Positions 34,050 through 46,563 are shown, counted from the stretch's first letter. The stretch: DNA of 64,000 bases from Macrolepiota albuminosa (GCA_027475525.1 JAMWFC010000051.1:943205-1007204), one strand, 5' to 3'. Notes: generated from the letters alone by a model not told the origin. A program made the numbers and translations.

Positions 34050-34564
34050 TTCTCGAAAATCAAAACAAAGGCTGAAGGAAAGCCGCGTCAGTGGCTGGCC
34101 CCACACGGTTCTTAAACTTAGGTAATACATCAAGGACACCCAGTTTGAAGATTATGTATGTAGCTATTGGAATCGAATGATAGTTTGTAAGAATGTACGC
34201 TGCAAACGAAAAATTTGTTAGCAAATGCAAGAAGGTACACAGCAGAAAAGTCAGATAAAAGGACAGTTGTCTCATAACATTCACTCCAGGACCGCTGGCG
34301 GGCAGCCCCTTTGGTGTAGAGTGAACAGCAATCGAACGCAAATTACGAGTAAAGCATCACGAACATAACGATAAAAAATGGGACTCACAATACATTACAT
34401 GTAACCATGGCAGTCACTATACAATCCGAGTTCCTTCTTTGTAGTTGCGGCTAACGAGCCAAAATTTTACTTTTTTATACGCTTGAAGATTTGTAGCTGT
34501 TTGGTGGAAGTGAATTTGCTCCGCCTATTCCATCGCTAAGAATTCCGCTTTTCCCCTCAAGAAC
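34050..34564. other. Intergenic region between divergent UBX and PITH genes
   Basis: May hold an unrecognised 5' exon of the UBX gene. The minus-strand frame at 34060-34341 contains a hydrophobic run but no known domain. Confidence 0.4.
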
Positions 34565-35492
34565 ATGAGCCATCACCATAACCACGGAAGTTGTGGCGAT
34601 GAGAGCCATAATCACAATCATGACCATGACCACGATACCGCGGACACTGGCCCGCAAGATAATTTATACATCCACATCGATCGTTTCAACGTTGTCGCAC
34701 TCAATACTACTGGCAAAGGTCAAGATGTCATTAAACCATGGAATGAACGTTCGAATGAGTCTGTAGTACGTTAAAGTACGCGTGTTAGCTCATGAATGTC
34801 TCACACGAGTACACAGTCCATCGAGTCTGATGCAGATGATCAGATGTAGGCAGGAAATTGAATACGGCTCCTTGACTTTCTTCTGAATCACTTCTAAAAT
34901 TATGCAGGATCATTCGCATACCTTTCACCGGGTCCGTTAGACTTCGGTCTCTTCTTCTCAAATCAGGCCCAGCGGATCAGACACCCTCCAAAGTTCTTCT
35001 GGTTTGCGATACTGTTGAGTCGTGAAGATATAACATGCCTAATTCTAGGGCCATCCCTGCAGTACGCGAATGCTGCTCACCTAGACTTCGATGACGTCGC
35101 ATCCCAAAAGCCAACTCAGGAATTCGCAGTGGCACAGGGACGTGATGTAGGCGAGTATGCTGTGAGGTATGTATCAACTTCATAAATGTGTCACGACGGT
35201 TTTGACCTGCTGCATGACTTCTCTAGGACGACCCAATTTTCAAACATATCCTCCCTCACTCTGTTTTTTCCCGAGTCACAAGGTGCCGAGACCACCAAGA
35301 TATATTATATTGGGCTATTGGGACACTGGACAGAGGTAAGAGATCGAGAAAGCGAGCAGTTGACATCATATTAATGATTCTATTCAGCGTAAGAATAAGC
35401 CAGTCATCACAGTTTACGAGACTCAGGCCAATATCGCCGATCACCCTAAGATTCAAGGCATGGACGGGATGTTCAGCAAACCTGGTATGTAG
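34565..35492 (+). CDS. PITH (DUF1000) domain protein
   Basis: ATG 34565 starts a His/Asp-rich tail (MSHHHNHGSCGDESHNHN) usual for short PITH proteins, then DNLYIHIDRFNVVALN and KGQDVIKPWNER. Later short exons give IIRIPFTGSVRLRSLLLKSG, DFDDVASQKPTQEFAVAQGR, TTQFSNISSLTLFFPESQGA, KIYYIGLLGHWTE and KPVITVYETQANIADHPKIQ, ending MFSKPGM at 35492. PITH domains are linked to the 26S proteasome through the thioredoxin-like TXNL1 family; this protein has the PITH part only. An alternative last exon (about 35631-35762) joins in phase after KP, but the convergent NIPA gene's last exon uses the same DNA on the other strand, so I prefer the short form. Confidence 0.82.
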
Positions 35493-35664
35493 TCCGACAG
35501 ATGAGATGAATAATAGCTATCAAAAAAGCAAGAGCAAATATGTAGCATACGAGTATCATTGCCAATAAGGAATAGCTTTTTTGTCGAGACTTCCAATCCA
35601 GCATAGAAAAGTATACCGTCATTACCAGTTCCTCTGGTTAACCGTGCGCTATCATCAAGCTCAT

Positions 35665-37679
35665 TCATCGCTCTCCTCGATGACGAGACTCCGCAGACTG
35701 CGGCCTTTGACCATGAATCGGAGCATCTCGTGGAGGGGTATGTACCAGTAACAAGTGCTTAAGATATTTTCAATGAACTCAACCCAATACACAAGATAAT
35801 CATTCTTACCTGGGCGGGAGATAGACCAAGTAAGCTGACATTACTGTGTTGGCTCAGGTTTTTCGGTGCATTTCTTGCATCAACGGGCAATACCACCGTC
35901 CCCCGGCTTCTCCCAACGAGGTCTAGACGAGAAGGATGACTAGAGCTGACGCCATTGACAGAATCCGGATGAGTTCCATTCTCTGGGTCACCAGATTCCG
36001 AGCTTGGTCCCCACGCAATGATGAAAACGCCTAGAAAGGTTGCAGCACAACCATACAAAAAAGTTACAACCTCATGGAACTTCGCCCTCCTGAAGTCTCC
36101 ATATAGAATCGCTGAACCAATAATAGCAGATAGAGTGAACAAGACAAACTGGACAGGAATGACGACCTGGATGTAAAAGATATGCGCTCGGCTCAGTAAT
36201 ATGAGAAGGTACATAAAACCCACTTTACTATCAAATCGCATCAGGGCACGATTAAGGTATCGGATTTGTCCAACCCCAGTGATGATCAGCACCTGCAAGT
36301 AGGTTGAGCAAAAGCTACAAAAATTAGTCATCGACACAACAACGTACAATAAGAATCGGATAGGTGATCCAGTTAGAGAACATGATGATCCATTCCAGTG
36401 TCAATAAAGTAGAAATTGCCTTAGTAGACAATACAGTGAAGCCGCCTCCAGAGATAGTAAGAACAATAAGTCACGAGATAAGGTTATAACGCACCGAACA
36501 ACGCGCATAGACCCACATCTATAAAGACCCACTGCCTACCGGCTTTGCTGTGGGACAATGCACCCAAGATGACTGCACCAGCGAGGTAAACACAGGAATA
36601 GATAATGAACGGAGTCTGGCAGATGGCTTCGAGAAGGGCATCAGGATCAAGTCGGGTAGTAGATGCATTTGTGGCGAGAACAACAGTCACAGCTCCAATA
36701 ATAGCAATAACGATTCCTATAAGGTCGCGCTGGAACCTCAATTTAGCGGCGCCTTATGAATGGAGGATTTTTAGCGAACCTTTCGAAAACGTTCTCCCAG
36801 TAGGAGAGGAGCAAACAAACAATTCGCCATTAATGCGAACTACGTCTATTGTCAACTCATTGACCTGGGGACACACGGAACCCTCTTACGGTGCCAAGCG
36901 GAGCGACAACAGATGCGGGAGCCCATGCATATGAGATGAAATTGCCTGTTTCACCAACGTTCATTAAAAAGAAGCCTACCCACCTGTTTGCAGTGATTAT
37001 ATTACTTATAACCAAAAGAACCTGACGTAAGGACAAACCATAACTTAGACTTGAGGTATGCTGTCTCGTTTCGGTCCTCAACCATGATTTGCCTATGAGA
37101 TTTTGAGCTTTGTCCGCGCAAGGCAGTCTCTTCTGACACCACGTCGACAGCAATGACACTGTCGAGGGAGCCATCTGACGTAGAGCGCCCTGATTTCTGC
37201 CGGCGGAACCATGTTGGTACAGGTTGATAAGCAGAAGCTAACGGGGGACGATCTTTATCTGCAACACCATCGCTTGTCCCATTTGCAACTGATCTATAGT
37301 CAGGCGCATGGGAGAGGGCAATTAAAGGACCGGTCTCCGTAGGCCTGGTATTTGAAGGGGAAAGATCGAGCGGGGTAGCTGTTTGTGTAGCATCTTCAAC
37401 GTGCTCGTCTAGACTCGGTCCACTAGAGTGTCTACGCCGGGCTCCATTGACAGAGGCGGTTTCTTGACGCTTGACTTGCAATCCAGCTTCGATGCGCCTG
37501 TGTGCAAGCTTTTGGAGATTCAAGGCAAGAGAAATAAGAACGTTGCCAGATACGGCAATCAGGATACCAATGGTAGTTGCTTTCGTTAGTTTGGGAAGAT
37601 CATCCTTCGTCCAGAAGGCTACTGAGGTCCGGCCTCCAAGGATGGGAGAGGCCAGGCCAATGCCGCCGGGAGCCGGCAT
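35665..37679 (-). CDS. NIPA-type magnesium transporter (DUF803)
   Basis: ATG 37679, MPAPGGIGLASPILGG. Helix 1 is KATTIGILIAVSGNVLISLA. A long polar loop of roughly 130 residues follows (RRHSSGPSLDEHVED, VPTWFRRQKSGRST), then YLKSKLW and, across an intron, VGFFLMNVGETGNFISYAWA and PASVVAPLGTV, the family hallmark. Further exons give FALIANCLFAPLLLGE, DLIGIVIAIIGAVTVVLATN, FIIYSCVYLAGAVILGALSH, GFTVLSTKAISTLLTLEW, YLNRALMRFDSKVVIPVQFV and FHEVVTFLYGCAATFLGVFI. The last exon probably splices from SPAQ to HLLLVHTPPRDAP, ending at 35665. If that intron is not used, the protein stops near 35759. Nine-helix DMT-superfamily transporters of this kind move Mg2+. Divergent from SEC12. Confidence 0.85.
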
Positions 37680-37875
37680 GTGATTGAGGCTGCACCGAAG
37701 ATGTGGGCTGGCGACACCAAGAGACCGGGGAAAGATAGGCCAACACGTTGAACAACGAAGAGGTTGACACAAAGTATGAACTCCCCTGATGGGGTTTTAA
37801 GATCATTGTCAAATCTATATCCATCACGTGTCAATAACGACGCGGTTTACGATCGGACTTGTAGCACTAACCAGA

Positions 37876-39600
37876 ATGCGTACCCGTCATACGCCCCACT
37901 CGCTGCCAGCGTTTCCCGTATACTCCTCTGCATTTCTCTCTGAGAGTGAGTTGGTTCTCGGTGGTGGTGGCGGAACAGCCAAGGCCGGTATCAAAAACAA
38001 GTTGGCAAGTAGAAACTTCTCGAAATGCTGCTAATCACGGATTCACAATCGTCTGTAGCGATTATTCAAGGTTGGGCCAGAGAGATCCCTCGATCTTCTT
38101 GGGGAGACTGAGCTAGAGATAGGCGAGGATGCACCTATGAGTATGGCGGCACACAAAACGGTATCTCAACTTGTACTTTTTACCTCGCTGTTCTGACGTG
38201 CACTTTAGGCTAGGACGGTTGCGTGTGGCGTGAATAGTTCGATGGAGAACACGGAAAAGGGACTGAATGAGAACTGTCGTGTTTTTGCCCTGGAAGACCA
38301 CAAGTGTGCTATTACTTCTATGTTAATGATCATATGCATCAATTTCATCCTAGACCCGTCTTGCTGAGAACTAGAGGGACGATTCCGACGTCTGACCCTT
38401 CTGACTACCAGGCAAGTGTCACTTTTCTACGTCTTGTCGGCAAGCTCTGATAGTTTGATAGAAAGTCACCGTTTTGTCTCCTGATGGTACACTGCTGGCA
38501 GTCGCGGGTGCCCACGATGTAAGCCTTCTGAGTTTTGGATTGTGATTTCTGTTCTAATTCTGATCCTAGTTCACCCTCCTTTCTTATCCCTCTCTTACGC
38601 CCGCTGCTGAGTCCATCTATACTGAAAACGAGATATATGACGCAACTTTTTCTGGATCCACCGTAATGCCCTTAATGCCGACTTAAGGTTTCTCCTCATC
38701 CTCTTTCAGGTCGTGATTGTAACCACACAAGAACTGAGGGTGTATGCCCTTCCCGATACTCCAGACGTACTTGAGACATCTTCTCCCAAGAAGAAGGGTA
38801 AGAGGAAGAACACTCAAACAGCAAGCCACGCGTTGTCCCCGAAGCTTGATCTACTGCAGACAGTAGATGTCCCAAAGACAACAGGAGTTATCCCTACTTT
38901 CCGCTCAGCTAGGTAAGTCATACTGTCCCGAAGCCGAAGAAATCTCCTGATAATACTTCTAGATATCATCCAATAGACAGCACCATCCTGTATGCCACGG
39001 TCAATACGACTTCACCAAGAACAAAGACGATGAAGACACCTCATAGACAGTCATTCGTATACAAATGGAATGCGAAAACGTGGACTGTAGAGAAATTGCG
39101 GAAGGTCGGGGATCGTGCTTTGACCTGTTTCGACACTAGGCAAGTCTTGATCACTGATGTTTTATGAAGAGTACTTGATCATAACCTGTCCAGTCCTGAT
39201 GGTAAATATCTGGGTTATGGGACATCAGATTTGACGGTTGGCTTATTTGACGCCAGTAATCTAAGTGTAAGCCGCCAGGAAATTCACTTAAAGCCAAACT
39301 ACGTTTACTCTCATCTCTTCCAAAGCCTCTAGTGACCATTCTCAAAGCCCATGATTTCCCGCCTACGACCATCGCTTTTAACCCTACATCAACTTTGCTA
39401 ATCACTGGTAGTGCCGATGCATCGGTACGTGTAGTTAGCGTTCCAATGGCAGCTGCGAGTGGTTCTTGTACGTCCTTACATCTTGAACGTTAATCACTGC
39501 TCATTTGTCAATAGCCTGGACTATCACAATACTTCTGTTGTTGGCCGTTCTTATCGTCTTGCTGGCAATCGCGGCACAAAAACAATCCTTGATCCTATGA
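37876..39600 (+). CDS. Sec12/PREB-type Sar1 guanine nucleotide exchange factor
   Basis: ATG 37876, MRTRHTPHSLPAFPVYSSAF, then FLSESELVLGGGGGTAKAGI, the N-terminal blade with the Gly-rich loop that binds K+ in yeast Sec12. WD40-like blades follow: KVTVLSPDGTLLAVAGAHD, DATFSGSTVVIVTTQELRVY, YHPIDSTILYATVNTTSP, SFVYKWNAKTWTVEKLRKVG, FDTSPDGKYLGYGTSDLTVG and AFNPTSTLLITGSADASVRV. The C-terminus is one membrane helix (TITILLLLAVLIVLLAIAAQ) ending at 39600. This ER membrane protein activates Sar1 to start COPII coat assembly. A seven-blade propeller with a tail anchor and no luminal extension fits the Sec12 family. About ten exons. Confidence 0.85.
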
Positions 39601-39714
39601 TTGTAATTTGTCACCTGCGGCATTAAATTACAGGCAGTACAGATACTTATACATGTCTTTATGTATACTTCCTTTATCGTACATTATTACCCTATGATGG
39701 ACGGCTCTAACCGC

Positions 39715-40561
39715 CTAGTCATAGTCGTCCTCTTCTACCAATTTCCGCTTTACATTGGTAGTTTCAGTGGTTTGGACTTCCTCCATACCATCGCTTTCTT
39801 CCTCTTCATCATCTCCACCGGCAAAGAGGCCATCTTCTTCCTCTCCAGCGTCACTACCTTCATCAGTATTTTGACCACCTCCGACACCACCTGGTGTGCC
39901 GAGCATCTCAATGTCCGACGGTGTGGCAATTGCGCTAATTGGGAAGGGTGCCTCTTCTCTCATGATCTGGTCTACAGCGGGATGTATAGCGGTAGGACCA
40001 GGTGCAGCTGGAGTTTTTGGTATCGGCGCAGGCTCCATTTCTTCATCTTCCTCTTCTGACTCAGACTCCTCAATTTCCTCAACCTCTTCATTGTAAACTG
40101 TCACACTTTGCGGCGGTTTATTCGGGACAAGATCAAAATCGATTGCTGTGAGGCAATCTGAGGCCTGTGGAAGACGGACTCCAAATACCTCGGGTACCGG
40201 GGGAAGAGGCGTCGCGTTTACTTGGGTTGCTAGAGAGAGAATGTACTTTAGAGGAGGTAAGTTAAATGCTGGGTAAGCATGAGCAAGCCGAACAGACTTC
40301 TTTTGGAACGCGACCACCAAACTCCCATCCAACGCGCGCCTGAACAGCCAAAACAACGTCATCTATTTCGACCTTTCCAGAACGGCTTGCGTGCTCAGCG
40401 TATACGTTCGCGTCAGACAAAACTTGTGTAGTGTATCTGTGTGAGAACTCAAGGAGCTGGTGGAGAACGCCCGGCTGAGCATCCTGAACTGCAGGTGTCG
40501 ATGAAACCAGCAGTGCGATAGCGCGTGCAGAGGGTGGGAGATTATCGACTGGACGCGACAT
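39715..40561 (-). CDS. TAF9: Transcription initiation factor TFIID subunit 9 (TAF9)
   Basis: ATG 40561, MSRPVDNLPPSARAIALLVS. The histone fold covers exon 1 (PGVLHQLLEFSHRYTTQVLS, DANVYAEHASRSGKVEIDDV, VLAVQARVGWEFGGRVPKE). A short intron then joins YILSLATQVNATPLPPVPEV and FGVRLPQASDCLTAIDFDLV. The C-terminal half is a long acidic tail (EEIEESESEEEDEEME, DEGSDAGEEEDGLFAGGDDE) ending KLVEEDDYD at 39715. TAF9 pairs with TAF6 in TFIID and SAGA. The position of the intron after VPKE and the PLPPVPEVFGVRLP motif make the call firm. Divergent from ISU1. Confidence 0.92.
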
Positions 40562-40843
40562 AAGGGAGACACCAGAGAGTGCGTGGTGCGACGTTTACTG
40601 TTATTTATACATCGAGGATTCTGGCAGATGAGTGTATCAAACCATACGCATTTGTGAACTTGTATTTTAGTGTAGCGTGTTGCTATTGTAAGTCATTCCA
40701 AATTAATGAACTCGACTCTTCAGCGCAGAACCCCGACAAGTGCTGGACAAATCCTGGGAACGACGAGGGTCATGTGACGTCCGCTGCCGATAAGGACTGC
40801 CTGACAAAGATTTCGCAGTGCTCTTTCAACTCTCATCACAGAA

Positions 40844-41579
40844 ATGTTCCGTTCAGTCGTCTCCAAATCCGTCTCTAATGTTGCTCGATCCAGGGCTTTC
40901 CAGGCGGGGCTCCGCCCTATTGCTGTTCGTGGATACCACGAAAACGTCATTTCACATTATGAAAGGCCTAGAAACGTGCGCTCTAGTCTTTTTTTCCATG
41001 TCTAGGCCGCCTTATCTGATAAACGGATTGCATTCATCCAGGTCGGTTCTCTGCCCAAAGGTGACATGGACGTTGGCACGGGCCTCGTAGGCGCTCCTGC
41101 GTAAGTAATCTGTCGAATTTGCTCGTCGTTGCGGATTTAATCGGGTGTGACATTTTTCTAGTTGTGGAGACGTCATGAAGCTCCAAATTCGTGTCGATGA
41201 AAATGGGATTATCTCGGACGTTAAGTTTAAGACGTTTGGCTGTGGCAGCGCTATTGCCTCGAGCTCGTACATGACCGAGCGCGTCAAGGGCTTGTCGCTC
41301 GAAGATGCAGGAAAAATCAAAAATACTGAAATTGCCAAGGAGCTGTGCCTGCCACCTGTAAAACTGCATTGTTCCAGTCAGTATCACATAATCTATCTTA
41401 GTGCGAGGCTCAGGTTTTTCATAGTGCTGGCCGAGGATGCCATTCGTTCGGCTATCCGGGATTACAAGACCAAACGAAGCAAGCTGGCGAACCAAAAACA
41501 AGCAGGTTTCATTGACGTAGCACAGAACGCTGCGACCGGCGAAACAACGACAAGCGTTCAACCTGGACAAACTACTTAA
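40844..41579 (+). CDS. ISU1: Iron-sulfur cluster assembly scaffold Isu1 (IscU family), mitochondrial
   Basis: ATG 40844 with a basic, Ser/Arg-rich presequence (MFRSVVSKSVSNVARSRAFQ). The mature part begins YHENVISHYERPRN, and an intron (about 40974-41040) joins it to VGSLPKGDMDVGTGLVGAPA. The three cluster-binding Cys are present: PACGDVMKLQI, GCGSAIASSS and LHCS. The Hsc70-binding motif LPPVKLHCS is intact, with an intron right after LHCS, then MLAEDAIRSAIRDYKTKR. A short Thr/Gln-rich tail ends at 41579. It is the scaffold on which Nfs1 and partners build 2Fe-2S clusters in the matrix. Confidence 0.95.
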
Positions 41580-41722
41580 AATCTCTCTATTATACATCTA
41601 CCAACGTTTTCTTTCCACAATCGGTCATTTTCTCCCTATCAGTGTATTATTACGTTACCCATTGTTGACCTACCATACATGCGTCCGAACACTCGATTGT
41701 TGTGAGGTTGTAATGGTAAATA

Positions 41723-43808
41723 TCACGAGCCTTTCTGCCCCACAAAAGAGAAGTTGCCTCCCGCAAACCACCTCTCATTAGCCTCCTTTACCCGTTGGGC
41801 AGCTGCAGCCCTGTTCGTGAGTTCGAAACCTGAGGGACAGTGAGAAAGAGTACTATAGTGTGAGAAGAAGGCACACCTTGAGCTGGAGTAACACTCAGTG
41901 ATGTAGCTGTCCCTGATGCCGACCCATTGAGTTGAGCTGAGCGGGTGATAGCTGCTGTGCGTAATTTGTTTGCTTTTGACAATTTGGCTGTGGCGCAAGG
42001 ATAAATCATCCAAGAGAACAGGGTAGGAAAGAAGGGCAAACCTCGACTTTTGGCCTCTCCCAGGCCCGCTCGGACTTTCCCAGTCCCAACCCCAATCATG
42101 CCCATTCCCTTCGTTTGGTCAAAGGCTCCAACTTCCTCTTCCGCCTCGCCAAACGTCATACGATTCTGAAGCTTTCGGAGTTCTGTTTGAGCATACGCTT
42201 CTTTAGCTTTCCGGGCGCTGCAACCGTCACTGTTAGTGACAAAGAATGCCAGAAAGGCCTTATACACACCGTTTTCCACCACGACGTTTCTTGGGACCAT
42301 CGTTCGGGATGGGAAGAGCCTTAACGACTTTGGAAGGCGGAGGGGCCGCCAATCTATCAATGTGCTTTTCAATCTTGTCTCGTAGAACTTCGCCGTAGGA
42401 CCCTTCCTCGAGAGTCAGTACAACATGTACAAAGGAATAGCATTTTATAATACCATCTCTGCGTTGGCGTTCTAGATCCATACGAGCAGCAAGAACGGTC
42501 TTGGCGCCAATCGTACGCTGCACCTTCAGTTGGTATTCCGGCGGTGTGTGAGTCACTAGCTCACATTGAAAGATGAAACCCGTGTGCCGTTTCTGCGTCG
42601 CAGATGAAAAGCCTGCGGCTATTTTCTTCTGTGCCCCAAGAAGCTAGAATAAAATAGGATATATGTCGTTATGTGAGGATAGAAGATGTGCGGAAAAAAG
42701 CAGTCAAACATACATGAACATTACATGAAGGCATTTTGGCAAGGCCAGCGAGCCCACCCGCGACTCCGAGAAGTTTGGCGGCTGTAGTGGTACCAACAAT
42801 AGCTGAAATGTTGGGTGCGAGCATATTCATTCTTGAGCTGACGTACATGAAAATCTGTGCTCCATGTTGGAATAGGAGAATATATGCAGAGTAGATGAAT
42901 ACCTTTTTCTTCGCTTCTTCTAACCGGTCACTCAGGTCGCACGCGCGTTCGACCGCTCCCCAATCAGAATCTGCCAAGGGCTTGCCACTCGTCGTAGTCG
43001 CTGTCATGAAGATACTCATAATGAGGGCAGGTGGCAGAATTCCATTGAGATCCACTTTAGTAGGATCCTAATCCAAAGTCAAAGCTATATTGACGGAGGA
43101 GACCGAAACCACACACCTCATGATTTCCCAGCACGCGTACAGAACGGTTAAACATAACCGGATCTGTTACCAATTGTTCAAGTTCAGGAAACTTTGATGC
43201 ATAATGGTCACGAATAAACTGATGAATCGTGAGCAACGCAAAAGGTGGCACAAACGAATTTGGCTGACTTTATTCACAATGAGGATCTCATTATCAACAT
43301 CAACGGAAAGATTATTAGCCTGTACAATCACGTTGTACTCTGGATTCAAATGCGCCGGGAGAGCCATAGCTGCCACTGTGCTTGGATTCGCCTGGTACTT
43401 CTCAATATCCTTCAAAACACATCTAAATCTTCCTGACACGCATGAAAGACAATACAAACGTACATTCAGGATTTCTGCCATCCTTTTACTCCCTTCTAAC
43501 TTTGCAATCTTGGTCACGTCTGCGATGTTGCCAAGTTCCATTTGTTGTACATCCTCAGCGTCGAGCTCCTCCGCCGGCTTCACACCGCCTTCCAATACCA
43601 AACCGCCGATTTCCTGGCTATCTCCCTCGTCGCCTTCACCATCTTCACCATCTTCGTCGCCCGACATATTAAAGTCATCGTTTGGAGCTTTTCGTTTCAG
43701 ACGATTTGAACCTGAGATATTTGGAGTACTATCAGGCTCTTCGTAATCCTGGTTATCATCTGAGAGATCTTCGAGGTCTGCCAAAAGGTCGTCTCCAAGA
43801 GCGGCCAT
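41723..43808 (-). CDS. PRP31: U4/U6 snRNP splicing factor Prp31
   Basis: ATG 43808, [20 protein letters not shown], an acidic N-terminus. Exons continue [59 protein letters not shown] and [20 protein letters not shown]. The NOSIC/Nop core follows: [47 protein letters not shown] and [18 protein letters not shown]. The Prp31 C-terminal domain has [40 protein letters not shown] and [13 protein letters not shown], ending FSFVGQKGS at 41723. It bridges U4 and U5/U6 snRNPs in the tri-snRNP. About nine exons. The [14 protein letters not shown] RNP-binding segment is complete. Confidence 0.93.
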
Positions 43809-44240
43809 ATTACTCCAAGTTCAGGGTCAGACTGTGAGGAGACAGAAAAGCAGGTTACAAATATAACTTGAGCGTCAATAGAACAGTGATGCGTGGGAAC
43901 TAGCCAGCGCTCACCAGCTTGTCTGAACGTATGAATGTATTCCACTTCGCATGAACAGAAAACTACAGAAGTATCGCAGACCTCACTTGTCTGTGTCAAA
44001 AAATTAAAAATCGTCTGACTGCAAATGTAAAGACGCGAAAGCACGATCGAAAGTGGAGGACGGGAGTGTGCTCGATTAAATTGGCATTAAAAGGTTGGAT
44101 GCATGAGTCGTCTTTGTAGCCACAAATATGGAATATGCTGGTCTATGTTGTGGATGACGAAATCCTAACAATGAATATATTACATAGAAAACTGGTCCGT
44201 TGTCAAGCCGAGTCAAAGACCAAGACGACCCATGTGAACG
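43809..44240. other. Intergenic region upstream of PRP31 and downstream of the kinase
   Basis: Promoter side of PRP31 and 3' side of the Rck2-like kinase. No gene or site recognised. Confidence 0.5.
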
Positions 44241-46491
44241 TCATCCTGCATGAATACCCTTGCCTAAATCACTGGAATCATCCACCCGTAAACCTTCTAA
44301 TCGCAATGGACTACCTGTTGTCTTGCCTGATAGAGGGCTACTGACAGATGGTGCAGTCCCAGCCCCAGCTTTCCGGTTTCGTCGCCCCAGTAACGTTGCC
44401 CCATCCAGGTCAAGCTGAAATCCGCCCTTGTGTGCTCTTCTCGGAGTACCAATTGAGTCAGCATGCCCACCAGCAGCCTGCTGTCTCGTGGGTTCTTGTT
44501 GACTTCTGCTAGTCCGCCACCGATCACTTGCATCAACTCCTCCATTGCAGAATTGACGATAATCTTCTTCGGGATAATCGTCGTCATCCTCGTTCAGTGC
44601 GTCTAAATGCACTCGTGGCCCAGCATTAATCCCATTGTATTTCCGTCGTCTCGCGCCTTCTTCCTCCATGCGATGCACAGCGTAAGTGATGTCGAATGCC
44701 TCTTTGAGCGTTGTGAGACCCGGGCTCTTACCCTCGTGTGCTCGTCCTCCTCTCGCGGCAGATAAGAGAGGCGAATCAAGAGGAAAAGAATAAGCATTCG
44801 ACATGGCTGAATTTGGCTGATTGGTATAAATAGCTGGCGTCGGAGGCGGTGGAGGGGCAGGTGACGCGGTACACCAGGGGTGATTCAAGAATTCGTCGAT
44901 CGAATAACGCTGAGCAGGATCAACGCAAAGAAGATGGGTGATAAGATCTTTCGCTATGGGTATGGTTAAGCGTTCACTGGCAAAGATAAAAAAACGAGAT
45001 GCACACCAGAGTGGCTGATATCGTCCCACCACGGAGTCAAAAATGTGTAATAACCTCGAGCAACCTTTTCCGTGAGCACATTGATGCTTTCGTCATAGAA
45101 GGGGGGAAAGCCGCAGAGTAAGGTGTACAACACACAACCCAAAGCCCACATGTCCACACTCTTGCTATAGCGTTCGTCCTTGACGATTTCAGGCGCGGTA
45201 TATCCGACGGTTCCACATGGTGTCATGGTCTCCTCATTCCAGACAACCTTACTCAGCCCGAAGTCAGCAATCTTAACCCGCCCAATGCCGCCCCCGCCGA
45301 CTCCGGGTATGAATTGACCCTCGTCCTCCTTTTCTTCATCGTAAGGCCGACGTTCTGTCTGGTGTTCCGTGGGGATGATGGGAATGCGCTCAAAAAGAAG
45401 ATTTTCGGGTTTGATATCTCGATGTACGACACCACGCTCTTCGTGGAGGTATCGTATGCCTTGCGCGACTTGAAGGATCACATGGCGGGAAAGATTTTCG
45501 CTGAAATACGTAAGCTTAACGATTTGGTGGAATAATTCTCCCCCTTCCATCACTGCGAAAGCCCAACATCAGTCAACAGTAAAAACATTTAGGAACAGTA
45601 CTTGCATTCTAAAACGAGAAAATAATGCTCCGGAGATTCAGAAAAAGAGAAGAGTTTGACAATTGAAGGGTGGTTGGTGCCGCGCATGATCTGAACCTCT
45701 GCGAAGGCCTCTTCAGCAATGCCTGTATGAGACAGAATTTACAAACCTTTCAAGATGTTCGAGCGCTGCGCAAGGAAAAATGTTCAGGACATGTATACTG
45801 ATATAGTTTAAGATAGGTAAGAAGAACCTCTGTTACGCGCGGTTTCTTCTTAAATTGTGAATTCAAATGTTTATCGCCAGCCTGATCCCGCGCGTAAGAG
45901 AGCATTGAAGGAAACAAGAAAGGGGGGAAGTCAGTGTCCACTCCTACGGCCACAGACGATTCAAAATCGCATTGAGGCACTGACCTGTGATGCATTAAGC
46001 TCATACTTGCGCACAACCTTGACTACATAAGTTATGAATGAGGGCTTGAAACGAGAGCCGCTCAAAGAATACCTGCAACTTTCATTGAAGTCCGTCGGTC
46101 AATTCCTTTGTAAACATTAGAAAAGGCACCGCTGGAACCGGGTGAGAAGAATAGAACGAATGATGGATTGATGTCCACTAACTCTCCCATTTTGTCTATG
46201 AGTTCGAAATTGTCGAGTCCCTGATACCTGGGCATCTTCGAATGAGCTTGTCGTTCTTCATCGACAATAATCTGTGCAGCTTCTCTAGGGCCAGGAGAAA
46301 CGACAGGATGGGGGGATACTGGGGTCATTGATGGGGGTGGAGAGGTTTCTACTTGTTTTGGGTGTTGGTTGGTGACGTTGTGATTGTGATGTTTTCCATG
46401 TCTGATAAGGTCTAGAAAACATGAAAGATTGCACCTTTGATGTACAAATGAGATAAATACTTTTGAAAGCGTCGACAACGCCAGTGGGCAT
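44241..46491 (-). CDS. CAMK-family protein kinase, Rck2/Srk1 (MAPKAP-like)
   Basis: ATG 46491, MPTGVVDAFK, then an intron and LIRHGKHHNHNVTNQ. Next are REAAQIIVDEERQAHSKMPR and YQGLDNFELIDKMGE. The kinase domain has GAFSNVYKGIDRR (Gly loop), EAFAEVQIMRGTNHPSIVKL, MEGGELFHQIVKLTYFSENL, GVVHRDIKPENLLF (HRD), KIADFGLSKVVWNEETMTPC (DFG), GTVGYTAPEIVKDERYSKSV, LGCVLYTLLCGFPPFYDESI and FLNHPWCTA. The GGGGIG-containing insert (about 45260-45400) between the HRD and DFG motifs is typical of fungal Srk1/Rck2 kinases. The long C-terminal tail ends at 44241. These kinases act below the stress MAPK Hog1/Sty1. A CRE lies just upstream. Confidence 0.87.
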
Positions 46492-46555
46492 GGTTGATAA
46501 TTAAAAAGCCTTCGCAAACGACAAGCTCCGAACAAGGAGCCCTGACCCGCTTGAG

Positions 46556-46563
46556 TGACGTCA
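46556..46563. promoter_or_regulatory. Palindromic CRE, TGACGTCA, upstream of the Rck2/Srk1-like kinase
   Basis: Perfect 8-bp ATF/CREB site 65-72 bp upstream of the kinase ATG. In fission yeast srk1 is a target of the Sty1-Atf1 stress pathway and Atf1 binds this sequence. Function here is inferred from position. Confidence 0.55.
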
